Source: JAGOTP01 sp964415465
GTDB lineage: Bacteria > Patescibacteriota > Patescibacteriia > 2-12-FULL-60-25
Length of the DNA stretch: 14,977 nucleotides
Direction: 5' to 3'
NCBI GenBank assembly: GCA_964415465.1
Contig: CAYQAL010000020.1
Location: forward strand, 1-14,977
Shown here: positions 1-6,373 of the stretch, piece after piece
How the letters are laid out: each line of letters opens with the position of its first letter
Position numbering within the stretch: position 1 is the stretch's first letter
The notes under the pieces: model-generated
Seen by the model: the letters and a program-made list of their open reading frames with translations, nothing else
The model's database searches: none
Told to the model about the DNA's origin: nothing
Translations under genes and position numbers: made by a program

Positions 1-1293
1 CGTTTAGCGCTGGTTGAAAAGGAAGCGCTGGCTGGCCAGGTGAATAGCAAGGCGAGTAATAATAGCCAGACGCTGCACGTGGGGGACATTGAGACGAATT
101 ATTCAATTGAGAAGGTGAAAAGCGTCTATCCGGCGGCCATGATGGTAAAGCGGTATGCGGATGGCGTATCGGAAGAGCAGCGAGCACGTTTTTTGTTTCC
201 GACGCAGAAGCTGGTGATTGGCGTTGGCGAAAAGGAGGTGGCGAGTTTGGAACGTCGCTTCCAGGCGTTAAAAGCGATTTTTCCATCGGTTCGCTTACTC
301 TCACGGGAGCAGGTGGCAGAGGTTGAGCCTAACGTCGTCGAAGGTCGCGATCCAAGGGTTCCGTTGAATGCGATTGCGGCAGAAGGGTATGCGGTTGATT
401 TCGAACGTCTGGCCCAAACCTTCGTCGAGAACGTCCAAAATCAGCATTCCCAGGTAGAAACCTTCTTCGGTCATAGGGTCGAACAGCTACGCAAAGTTGA
501 CGACGGCTACGAAGTGGTCACGAAGCAGAAAACCTTTCGTACCCGTGTCCTGGTGGTAGACGCTGATTCATACAGTTTGCTCTTAGCGAAGCAGCTCGGC
601 TACGGTACAGAATTTTCATTGATTCCCATTGCGGGCAATTTCTATTTCTCTCGACCGCTTCTGAAGGGTAAAGTCTACACGGTCCAAGAGCCGAAGCTGC
701 CATTCGCTGCGGTGCATGGAGATCCAGACGTACGCGTGCCGGGAAAGACGCGCTGGGGCCCGACGGCGCGCTTTCATCCCGTGCTCGAAGCGCGACGTTT
801 TGCGACCTCGCTGGATTTCCTGCGTTCTTCTGGCTTTCATCGCTGGCAGACCTGGGTGAGCTTTGTTACGATTTTGTTTGATCCAGTTCGGTTTTTCTAC
901 TTGCTCGAGAACATGCTCTACGAACTTCCAGTCATCGGAACCTGGATGTTTCTCAAGCATGTACGAAAAATCGTCCCAACGATCAAATACAGTGATGTAG
1001 AGTTGGCGCGTGGCTATGGTGGTATGCGTTTGCAGCGTGTCGATACCAATCAACGCGAACTGCTGTTAGGAGAGGGGAAGATCCTGGGCGAGAACGTGAT
1101 CTTTAATATGACTCCATCGCCTGGTGCGAGTGTATGTCTGTATAATGCGATGCGTGATGCGGTGAACGTCGTTGAATTTTTGGGTGGTGAGGCCATGTTT
1201 GATGAACAGCGCTTGAAAGCAGAGCTCTATCAACAAGTTGAAGCCGATGCGTCTGATAAAGACATCTCTCTCAAGGCGACGTACGTTTCTTAA
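1..1293 (+). CDS. FAD-dependent oxidoreductase, malate:quinone oxidoreductase-like (5' partial)
   Basis: The reading frame is open from base 1, so the true start and the N-terminal dinucleotide-binding GxGxxG lie outside the window; 430 codons are visible. Near the visible N-terminus there is NNSQTLHVGDIETNY (visible residues 20-34), which resembles the FAD-contacting region of the DAO/Mqo superfamily, where E. coli Mqo has NNAGTGH. The C-terminal part has GYGGMRLQRVD and MTPSPGASVCLYNAMRDA, typical of the closing FAD-binding strand and helix of the same fold. The family oxidises a 2-hydroxy acid such as malate and passes electrons to a quinone at the membrane. Substrate is not shown by the sequence; L-2-hydroxyglutarate oxidase or another DAO enzyme is possible. 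It is followed after 22 bases by a flavin reductase-like gene on the same strand, suggesting one redox operon. The family call is fairly sure, the substrate is not. Confidence 0.65.
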   Translation, partial: RLALVEKEALAGQVNSKASNNSQTLHVGDIETNYSIEKVKSVYPAAMMVKRYADGVSEEQRARFLFPTQKLVIGVGEKEVASLERRFQALKAIFPSVRLLSREQVAEVEPNVVEGRDPRVPLNAIAAEGYAVDFERLAQTFVENVQNQHSQVETFFGHRVEQLRKVDDGYEVVTKQKTFRTRVLVVDADSYSLLLAKQLGYGTEFSLIPIAGNFYFSRPLLKGKVYTVQEPKLPFAAVHGDPDVRVPGKTRWGPTARFHPVLEARRFATSLDFLRSSGFHRWQTWVSFVTILFDPVRFFYLLENMLYELPVIGTWMFLKHVRKIVPTIKYSDVELARGYGGMRLQRVDTNQRELLLGEGKILGENVIFNMTPSPGASVCLYNAMRDAVNVVEFLGGEAMFDEQRLKAELYQQVEADASDKDISLKATYVS

Positions 1294-1315
1294 TCTCAGT
1301 CTTATCTACACGAAT

Positions 1316-1891
1316 ATGATCAAGCTCAAAGTCATTTCAGGCAGTGTGCGCGAAGGGCGATTCAGCGAGAAAGCGGCTACTTGGATCGCGGACTATCTCA
1401 AGAAACAGGAGGGAGTGGAGGTCGAGGTTCTCGATTTGATGGATTACGCGCTGCCATTTTTTAACGCAGCTGTATCGCCATCGATGAAGCAAGCGCCCTA
1501 CGACAACGCAGAAGTAGAACGTTTTACGGCAAAGATCGCAGAGGGTGATGCCTTCGTCATCGTGACGCCAGAATACAACCACGGCCCATCTGGGGTGTTG
1601 AAAAACGCCATCGATTGGGTGTCGCGTGAATGGAATAACAAACCGGTTTCGTACGTGAGTTACGGCAGCGTCGGTGGGGCACGCGCGGTTGAACAGTTGC
1701 GGCTCGTCGCGATCGAGCTTCAGATGGCTCCTATTCGTGAAGCGGTACACATCCCAGGCGATAAATTCTTCCCGGTCTTATTTGGAAAGGCGGAGGCGAG
1801 TGAATTGTTTACGCATATGGAAAAGCAAGCAGAAAAAATGACGACACAGCTTTTGTGGTGGGCGAAGGCGTTGAAGCAGGCGAGGGGATAA
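1316..1891 (+). CDS. NADPH-dependent FMN reductase / flavodoxin-fold NAD(P)H oxidoreductase
   Basis: The 191-residue product has the usual length and motifs of the NADPH-dependent FMN reductase family (quinone, azo or chromate reductases). Residues 8-15 (SGSVREGR) form the flavin phosphate-binding loop after the first beta strand, and residues 84-101 (TPEYNHGPSGVLKNAIDW) are the family signature that packs against the isoalloxazine ring. These cytoplasmic enzymes use NAD(P)H to reduce FMN, quinones or other acceptors. I chose ATG 1316 because it directly precedes the first beta strand (MIKLKVISGS), as in the family; the open frame upstream to 1238 overlaps the previous gene and looks unlike family N-termini. 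There is no ribosome-binding site. The gene lies between an FAD oxidoreductase and a membrane protein in the same direction. The physiological acceptor is unknown. Confidence 0.85.
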   Translation: MIKLKVISGSVREGRFSEKAATWIADYLKKQEGVEVEVLDLMDYALPFFNAAVSPSMKQAPYDNAEVERFTAKIAEGDAFVIVTPEYNHGPSGVLKNAIDWVSREWNNKPVSYVSYGSVGGARAVEQLRLVAIELQMAPIREAVHIPGDKFFPVLFGKAEASELFTHMEKQAEKMTTQLLWWAKALKQARG

Positions 1892-1901
1892 GCTCAATGG
1901 T

Positions 1902-2366
1902 ATGAACGCAGCCAACATCGTAGACATCGTCGGTCTGTTCCTATTTCTCGCCGGATATGTCCTCGGACTGGGCGCGGTAACCGTCATCGATATTCACGGC
2001 TTTCTTGGCCGTACCTCTTCGTATTGGACGGAAGCGACTACACGTACGCATAAAGTGACCAAGCCACTTATTTGGGCTGGTATCGCCTGTACGATGATTG
2101 GCGGTCTGATCTTTTATCGAGGTCACTACACGGCGACGATTCCGCTCATCCAGGCGGCGATTGCTGTTGTGCTCATTCTGAACGGTTGTTTTCTATCGTT
2201 CCGTGTGAGCCCCTTTCTTTTAGAACGTGAAAAGCACGGAACATCAAAAGAACTTCTCCCTGCTTCATGGCAACGAAAGATTATGGTAAGTCTGCTCTTT
2301 TCTGATCTGGGCTGGTGGGGAAGCCTACTGCTTTTGGTTGTCTATCTTGTAACGACAAAGATATAG
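1902..2366 (+). CDS. Four-helix integral membrane protein of unknown function
   Basis: The 154-residue product has four clear hydrophobic segments at about residues 6-30, 54-73, 80-101 and 126-151. The loop between helices 1 and 2 is polar (HGFLGRTSSYWTEATTRTHKVTK) and carries histidines 32 and 50, one close to the end of helix 1 and one just before helix 2. I do not recognise a named family with confidence. The helix pattern with paired histidines is reminiscent of small haem- or copper-linked membrane families, but this is only a resemblance. The gene starts 10 bases after the flavin reductase gene and ends 9 bases before the DUF1801 gene, so it is very likely co-transcribed with the upstream redox genes. 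ATG 1902 has no Shine-Dalgarno but is preceded by T, like most starts here. Confidence 0.7.
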   Translation: MNAANIVDIVGLFLFLAGYVLGLGAVTVIDIHGFLGRTSSYWTEATTRTHKVTKPLIWAGIACTMIGGLIFYRGHYTATIPLIQAAIAVVLILNGCFLSFRVSPFLLEREKHGTSKELLPASWQRKIMVSLLFSDLGWWGSLLLLVVYLVTTKI

Positions 2367-2375
2367 TGAGTGCAT

Positions 2376-2795
2376 ATGAACATGTTTAAAACAGTGAAAG
2401 CAACAACAGTGGCAGAATATCTCGCCGCCGTTCCTGAAGAGCGAAAAGAACTGATCGAGTTTTTGCATACGTTCATTCAAAAAGCGGCACCTACGCTCAA
2501 ACCTCACTTTGCCTATAACATGCTTGGTTATGGCTCCTTTCCTTACAAAAACTACAAAAAAGAGCTGATTGAATGGCCGGTTGTTGCGTTAGCTAATCAA
2601 AAGAACTACGTCAGCGTCTATGTCTGTTCTGTGGCTGATGGAACATACGTAGCTGAAACCTTTGCAAAAGAGTTAGGTAAAGTGAGTGTTGGAAAGAGTT
2701 GTATTCGTTTCAAGAAATTGGAAGACGTACACTTACCAACACTCAAAAAAGTGATCACATTCGCCGCGAAACACCCTGGACTTCGAGAGGGCTAA
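2376..2795 (+). CDS. DUF1801 (YdhG-like) domain protein
   Basis: The 139-residue product matches the DUF1801 fold over its full length. It opens with a helical TTVAEYLAAVPEERKELIEFLHT region (residues 10-32). The central beta region (YNMLGYGSFPY, 47-57) then leads to GKSCIRFKK (106-114), the most conserved motif of the family, and a C-terminal helix ends at KHPGL. Family members are small cytoplasmic proteins of unresolved function, some annotated as iron chaperone-like by similarity to B. subtilis YdhG. Two ATGs (2376, 2382) and a GTG (2370) are possible starts; I prefer 2376 because it leaves a short N-terminus and has the T at -1 seen at the other starts. It is the last gene of the first plus-strand cluster and is followed by a strong terminator. 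Confidence 0.8.
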   Translation: MNMFKTVKATTVAEYLAAVPEERKELIEFLHTFIQKAAPTLKPHFAYNMLGYGSFPYKNYKKELIEWPVVALANQKNYVSVYVCSVADGTYVAETFAKELGKVSVGKSCIRFKKLEDVHLPTLKKVITFAAKHPGLREG

Positions 2796-2802
2796 CACTG
2801 AA

Positions 2803-2834
2803 AAGAAAAACACCCGATCAGGGGTGTTTTTCTT
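2803..2834. terminator. Bidirectional intrinsic terminator
   Basis: A perfect 13-base-pair inverted repeat (AAGAAAAACACCC / GGGTGTTTTTCTT) encloses a 6-base loop. It has an A-rich 5' arm and a T-rich 3' arm, so it works as a Rho-independent terminator in both directions. It lies between the DUF1801 gene stop (2795, plus) and the cytochrome b5-like gene stop (2849, minus), serving both convergent genes. Confidence 0.92.
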
Positions 2835-2848
2835 GATTGAGGGACAGG

Positions 2849-3367
2849 CTATTTTACGGTTCCGATCTGGAAGCTAGCTAAGGCTGACAGTGGGCCAGCC
2901 TGACCGCCGTGCTGACCACTGAAAGTGCTCGTTCCGTCTTTTCCGCACAACGAGAGAATAGCTCGTTCACCACCTGGGTGGCGCGCGATCCAAGCACTCA
3001 GGTCGTATACCTTGCCTTCAATGACGGTCCAGCAGCTTGATGCGTCTTTATGCTGTGCGACTTCTTGGAGGGAATAGGTTTTGGCTGCTGGAGCTGATTC
3101 GCGTGGAGGTGCTGTTGGCGTTGGCGCAGTTGGTGGAGTTACGATTGTCGATGTTGTCGGCGCTGGCGTGACAACGGCAGTCGTGGTCGCTGTTAGTTCT
3201 GCCGGGGCCGGTGCTGGCGCTTCTGTGGTTGTAGTGGCAACAGGAGCGGGAGGGGTTGGAAGTGGAACGACAGGTGAAGAAGCGGTCTTTGTTCCACAAC
3301 CAGCGCCAAGAAGAGCGACTGCTGCTCCCAAGATGAGCGTAGAACGGACAAGGAAGGAAGAATTCAT
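2849..3367 (-). CDS. Secreted cytochrome b5-like haem-binding protein, probable lipoprotein
   Basis: The 172-residue product has three parts. Residues 1-24 form a signal peptide ending in LLGAGC; this resembles a lipobox with Cys24 as the acylation site, though Gly at -3 is atypical. Residues 25-95 are a low-complexity Pro/Thr/Ala/Val spacer, probably an extended linker across the envelope. Residues 97-172 are a cytochrome b5 domain with the HPGG motif. His130 and His153 (in GQHGG) are the expected axial haem ligands, 23 residues apart. Cys112 and Cys141 sit inside the domain and could form a disulfide, consistent with an extracytoplasmic location. The family carries one b-type haem for electron transfer; the partner is unknown. 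ATG 3367 gives the complete signal peptide. The gene is divergent from the AI-2E transporter and convergent with DUF1801. Domain call is firm; haem occupancy and lipidation are inference. Confidence 0.88.
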   Translation of the reverse strand: MNSSFLVRSTLILGAAVALLGAGCGTKTASSPVVPLPTPPAPVATTTTEAPAPAPAELTATTTAVVTPAPTTSTIVTPPTAPTPTAPPRESAPAAKTYSLQEVAQHKDASSCWTVIEGKVYDLSAWIARHPGGERAILSLCGKDGTSTFSGQHGGQAGPLSALASFQIGTVK

Positions 3368-3388
3368 AGGAAATAGGGAAGTCCAGAC

Positions 3389-3417
3389 ATTGTGGTATTC
3401 GAGAAGAGGACCGTCAA
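3389..3417 (-). promoter_or_regulatory. Candidate promoter of the cytochrome b5-like gene
   Basis: On the minus strand a -35-like TTGACG (3417-3412) is separated by 17 bases from a weaker -10-like CACAAT (3394-3389). Transcription would start near 3382 and leave about 15 bases before the ATG at 3367. It lies beside the divergent AI-2E promoter. This is a pattern match only. Confidence 0.35.
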
Positions 3418-3422
3418 GAATG

Positions 3423-3431
3423 TGTTATACT
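3423..3431 (+). promoter_or_regulatory. Extended -10 promoter of the AI-2E transporter gene
   Basis: TGTTATACT is a TGn-extended -10 element (TATACT at 3426-3431) with no good -35. Only 14 bases separate it from ATG 3446, so the predicted mRNA leader is about 8 bases and contains no Shine-Dalgarno. Confidence 0.5.
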
Positions 3432-3445
3432 TAGGCTACCCATCT

Positions 3446-4465
3446 ATGAAACCTGAAGGAAAAGAAAAGTGGTTTTTTCTGGCCTTGCTTGCGCTTACGG
3501 GCGTGCTCGTGGCTTTGATTTTTCAGCCATTCCTCTCTGTATTGGTCGTCGGAGCTTCGTTTGCGGTGATCTTGTATCCGGCTTTTCGTTGGTTCTGTGC
3601 TAAGCGTGTTCCATCGGGGTTATCGGCGTTACTGGTCACAGCGTTGTTTGTGGGCGCGGTCGGAGTGCCGGTCATTGGGATTGGCGCAATCGTTTTTCAC
3701 CAAACGCAGAACGTCTATCAAGAGCTTTCGAGTGGGCAGGGGCTGGGCTCGCTGCTTGATGCCGTCGATCAATCCGTTCAGAGGATTCTGCCAGCTGGCT
3801 ACACCATCGATCTACGTGAACAAGCTTCCAGAGGAGCTGCACTTATCGCCACTAATGTAGGCAATGTCTTCGCTTCGACGATGTCGATTTTGCTCGCCGT
3901 TGTCTTGGTCTTCATCAGTATTTTTTACTTCCTCAAAGATGGCCCGCGTTGGGTGCAAGAATTGATTCGTATTAGCCCGTTGACCGATCGAAACGATGAA
4001 AAGATTCTGAAAAAACTCGCCCAGTCTGTACAGGGGATTCTTCAGGGTTATTTGTTTATCGCGTTGATTCAAGGTGTCTTAATGGGGTTTGGTCTTGCGA
4101 TTTTCGGTGTGCCAAACCCAGCGTTATGGGGACTTGTTGCGATGGGAATGTCGTTGCTTCCAACTATTGGAACGGCGGTTGTCTCTGTCCCAGCGATTTT
4201 GTTTCTCTTGCTTACGGGGCACATTTGGCAGGCGGTCGGGTTGGGATTGTGGGCCGGATTGCTGGTTGGTATGGTCGACAACTTCCTCAGTCCGATGATC
4301 GTAGGCAACAAAGTTCAAATTCCACCCCTCTTCATCCTATTTTCCGTTTTAGGAGGGATCGCGCTTTTGGGGCCGGTTGGGTTATTGGTTGGTCCGTTAG
4401 CTGTGAGTTTGCTCCATACGCTCTTTGCGATCTACAAAACCGGCATCTCAACCACCAAAGTGTAG
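3446..4465 (+). CDS. AI-2E family transporter (PerM/YdiK-like membrane protein)
   Basis: The 339-residue product is a polytopic membrane protein of normal family length. Two hydrophobic hairpins occupy the N-terminal 85 residues. A soluble region (about 86-135) follows, then a helix ending in YFLKDG (161-166), a motif typical of the family. The C-terminal half has LPTIGT (238-243), VDNFLSPMIV (277-286) and a GGIALLGPVGLLVGP segment, all classic AI-2E family motifs. Characterised members export the quorum signal AI-2 or act as Na+(Li+)/H+ antiporters; the substrate here cannot be read from sequence. I chose ATG 3446 because it starts just before the first membrane helix and sits below an extended -10; the longer frame from 3392 would run through that promoter. 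It converges on the SET gene with only five bases between the stops and no clear terminator. Confidence 0.9.
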   Translation: MKPEGKEKWFFLALLALTGVLVALIFQPFLSVLVVGASFAVILYPAFRWFCAKRVPSGLSALLVTALFVGAVGVPVIGIGAIVFHQTQNVYQELSSGQGLGSLLDAVDQSVQRILPAGYTIDLREQASRGAALIATNVGNVFASTMSILLAVVLVFISIFYFLKDGPRWVQELIRISPLTDRNDEKILKKLAQSVQGILQGYLFIALIQGVLMGFGLAIFGVPNPALWGLVAMGMSLLPTIGTAVVSVPAILFLLLTGHIWQAVGLGLWAGLLVGMVDNFLSPMIVGNKVQIPPLFILFSVLGGIALLGPVGLLVGPLAVSLLHTLFAIYKTGISTTKV

Positions 4466-4470
4466 GTTCG

Positions 4471-4887
4471 TTAGCTCCGTTTTCGCGTACAGGTTTTGCA
4501 CAGACAGCCGTGCGGTTTGATATACGCGTTAAAATATTCTTTTCCGTAATTGTAGGTAATCTCATCTCCGGCTTTAATTGGTTTTTTTGAGTAAATAAGA
4601 ATTCGATTTCCATAGCCACGCGCTTCGGAGTTGGGACGGCAGGCGTGGTTTACGTAGCGTGCGATGTTTTTTCGCGTGGCGCCTAGAATCGTTTTTCCGT
4701 TTCCCAGATCAAAGAGATAGCGTCCGGCAACCTTGTTGGCGACTTCATCTGGAACCAGCTTTCCCCAGTATTCGATAATAAAGCGTTTGGCGGGAATGTC
4801 TTCCGCGGCGAAGAGACCAAAGCCCGCTGCACTGCGTCGAACACGAAGGGAAAAGGCGGTTGGACGGGGGAATGGGGTAGCAGGCAT
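4471..4887 (-). CDS. Small SET-domain protein, putative lysine methyltransferase
   Basis: The 138-residue product is almost nothing but a SET domain. It begins with RRSAAGFGLFAAEDIPA (18-33), the SAM-contacting GxG strand. The pseudoknot-forming NHACRPN motif follows at 80-86 and GDEITYNYG at 107-115 (the ELxxDY-like motif with the catalytic-site Tyr). A post-SET cluster CLCKTC (Cys128, 130, 133) probably binds zinc with Cys83. Such enzymes transfer methyl groups from SAM to lysine side chains of proteins. I start it at ATG 4887, close before the SET core; the frame extends to 4941 but that would place the predicted promoter inside the gene. The target is unknown. SET genes are less common in bacteria than in eukaryotes, so transfer at some point is plausible. 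Confidence 0.88.
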   Translation of the reverse strand: MPATPFPRPTAFSLRVRRSAAGFGLFAAEDIPAKRFIIEYWGKLVPDEVANKVAGRYLFDLGNGKTILGATRKNIARYVNHACRPNSEARGYGNRILIYSKKPIKAGDEITYNYGKEYFNAYIKPHGCLCKTCTRKRS

Positions 4888-4912
4888 AACAGCGACGAAG
4901 GATAGGGAGACG

Positions 4913-4918
4913 AGTATA
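4913..4918 (-). promoter_or_regulatory. Candidate -10 element of the SET gene
   Basis: TATACT on the minus strand (4918-4913) lies 25 bases upstream of ATG 4887 and matches the -10 hexamer used elsewhere in the window (3426, 14797). No convincing -35 is seen at the standard spacing. Confidence 0.35.
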
Positions 4919-4949
4919 CCTGAATTGACTGAATACAACACGGGGTCGC

Positions 4950-4979
4950 TTGAAGAAGGTGCGCCTTAGGCGTTACCAT
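4950..4979 (+). promoter_or_regulatory. Candidate promoter with central palindrome upstream of the VOC-TspO-SRPBCC operon
   Basis: TTGAAG (4950-4955) and TACCAT (4974-4979) are separated by 18 bases, and the -10 ends eight bases before ATG 4988. The spacer holds CGCCTTAGGCG (4962-4972), a perfect inverted repeat around TTA. The symmetry can be extended with one bulge and one mismatch to about 4952-4983. A dyad between -35 and -10 is the classic position for a repressor or MerR-type activator. It could instead fold as an RNA hairpin, but that would need transcription from further upstream. Confidence 0.35.
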
Positions 4980-4987
4980 CTTTCTAT

Positions 4988-5881
4988 ATGAAAAACATCG
5001 TCCCACATCTTTGGTTCGACAAAGAAGCGCGTGAATCGGCTGAGTTCTATGTGTCGGTGTTTCCAGAGTCGAACATCACGAATATTCATACGATCAAGGG
5101 TACGCCATCAGGTGACTGTGACATTCTTTCCTTCGAGCTCTGGGGTCATCCCTTCATGTCGATCAGTGCTGGGCCGTACTTCAAGATCAATCCGTCCATC
5201 TCATTTATGGTGAACTTCGATCCGGCGCAGGACGCACAGGTCGCGACCCGCATCGATGAGATTTGGAATAAACTAGCTCATGGAGGGAAAGTCTTGATGC
5301 CACTTGCGGAGTATCCCTTCAGTAAACGGTATGGCTGGATTCAAGATAAATACGGGGTGTCTTGGCAGTTGATTTTGACCAGTCCAGAAGGGGGGAAGCG
5401 TCCAACGATTATGCCGTCTCTCTTGTTTACGAAAGAGGTCTGTGGCAAGGCGGAAGAAGCGGTGGACTTTTATGTATCGATTTTTAAAGACGCGAAGCGC
5501 GGCATGCTGGCTCGGTATCCGGCTGGCATGGAGCCTGATAAGGAAGGGACGATCATGTTTAGCGAGTTCACCTTGAACAACCAGTGGTTCACGGCGATGG
5601 ATAGCGCACGAAGCCACGAGTTCGTGTTCAACGAGGGCGTGTCGCTCATGGTGAATTGTGACACCCAAAAAGAAATCGATTACTACTGGGAAAAATTGTC
5701 TGCTGTGCCAGCGGCCGAGCAGTGTGGGTGGTTGAAAGACAAATACGGTATTTCGTGGCAGATCGTGCCTGCGAATATGGACGAGTTAATGAAGGGGGAG
5801 GACGAGGCTGCTACGGCACGCAAAACCCAAGCCATGCTCAGCATGAAGAAACTTGATATTCAGGCCTTAAAGAACGCGTAA
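4988..5881 (+). CDS. Tandem VOC-superfamily (PhnB / 3-dmu-9_3-mt type) protein
   Basis: The 297-residue product is an internal duplication of a VOC (glyoxalase/bleomycin-resistance fold) domain of the PhnB-like subfamily. Matching segments show the repeat: AEFYVSVFPES (18-28) with VDFYVSIFKDA (159-169), and WIQDKYGVSWQL (117-128) with WLKDKYGISWQI (248-259). About 35 helical residues form the C-terminus. Two fused copies build one or two barrel-like active-site cavities. The subfamily was once annotated as 3-demethylubiquinone methyltransferase; that activity is not supported for most members and I do not claim it. It is the first gene of a three-gene cluster; its stop is followed after three bases by tspO. 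ATG 4988 is the only sensible start. Family firm, function unknown. Confidence 0.88.
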   Translation: MKNIVPHLWFDKEARESAEFYVSVFPESNITNIHTIKGTPSGDCDILSFELWGHPFMSISAGPYFKINPSISFMVNFDPAQDAQVATRIDEIWNKLAHGGKVLMPLAEYPFSKRYGWIQDKYGVSWQLILTSPEGGKRPTIMPSLLFTKEVCGKAEEAVDFYVSIFKDAKRGMLARYPAGMEPDKEGTIMFSEFTLNNQWFTAMDSARSHEFVFNEGVSLMVNCDTQKEIDYYWEKLSAVPAAEQCGWLKDKYGISWQIVPANMDELMKGEDEAATARKTQAMLSMKKLDIQALKNA

Positions 5882-5884
5882 CCC

Positions 5885-6367
5885 ATGTCTTCTTCGTCAC
5901 GCTCGAACTGGCTGGTCATTCCCTGGATCCTGCTCTCTGAATGCGCAGGACTGCTTGGAATGATCTTCACCGCTTCCGCGATTCCAACCTGGTACGCAAC
6001 GCTTGAAAAGCCAGCCCTAAATCCACCGAGCTGGGTTTTTGGACCCGTTTGGACGATCCTCTACGCGTTGATGGGGGTTGCGGCATTTCTCGTCTGGCGG
6101 CAGGGGTGGGAGAAAAAAGAAGTGAAGCAAGCGCTGGGGGTGTTTGGCGTGCAGTTGGTTCTGAACGCTGTGTGGTCGATCTTGTTTTTCGGTGCTCAGA
6201 ATCCGTTCATCGCGCTGATAGATATTTTATTATTATTGTGCGCGATTGTGCTTACGATGGTGTATTTTTTTCGTGTGTCAAAACCCGCGACGTATCTGCT
6301 GATCCCGTATCTTGCTTGGGTCAGCTTCGCGACCTATCTTAACTGGTCGATCTACCGATTAAACTAA
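5885..6367 (+). CDS. tspO: TspO/MBR family tetrapyrrole-binding membrane protein
   Basis: The 160-residue product has the five membrane helices of TspO/MBR (translocator protein, benzodiazepine receptor homologue). Conserved motifs are WYATLEKPALNPPSWVFGPVW (36-56) with ILYALMGVAAFLVW after it, LNAVWSILFFGAQNP (93-107) in the third helix region, and PYLAWVSFATYLNWSIYRLN at the C-terminus. Bacterial TspO binds porphyrins and can degrade protoporphyrin IX in light, and is linked to tetrapyrrole efflux and stress responses. The start at ATG 5885 is fixed by the three-base gap to the VOC gene; it is one of only two starts here without T at -1. Six bases separate its stop from the SRPBCC gene, so the three genes form one operon. 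The same window encodes a cytochrome b5-like haem protein. Confidence 0.95.
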   Translation: MSSSSRSNWLVIPWILLSECAGLLGMIFTASAIPTWYATLEKPALNPPSWVFGPVWTILYALMGVAAFLVWRQGWEKKEVKQALGVFGVQLVLNAVWSILFFGAQNPFIALIDILLLLCAIVLTMVYFFRVSKPATYLLIPYLAWVSFATYLNWSIYRLN

Positions 6368-6373
6368 CACTCT

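Noticed and set aside
616..1053. A 145-codon minus-strand open frame inside the FAD oxidoreductase gene
   Set aside because: It is a shadow of a gene with clear family motifs and has no motif or promoter of its own.
3081..3434. A plus-strand frame rich in Ala, Gly and Val opposite the cytochrome b5-like gene
   Set aside because: It is the antisense of the Pro/Thr/Ala linker. The minus strand has a signal peptide, linker and haem domain in one frame.
4126..4590. A 154-codon plus-strand frame across the end of the AI-2E gene and start of the SET region
   Set aside because: It is out of frame with the transporter, has no hydrophobic or domain pattern, and overlaps two convincing genes.
4988..5881. 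Annotation of the VOC protein as 3-demethylubiquinone-9 3-methyltransferase
   Set aside because: That label comes from old family naming. No SAM-binding motif is visible, and the fold is VOC rather than a methyltransferase.
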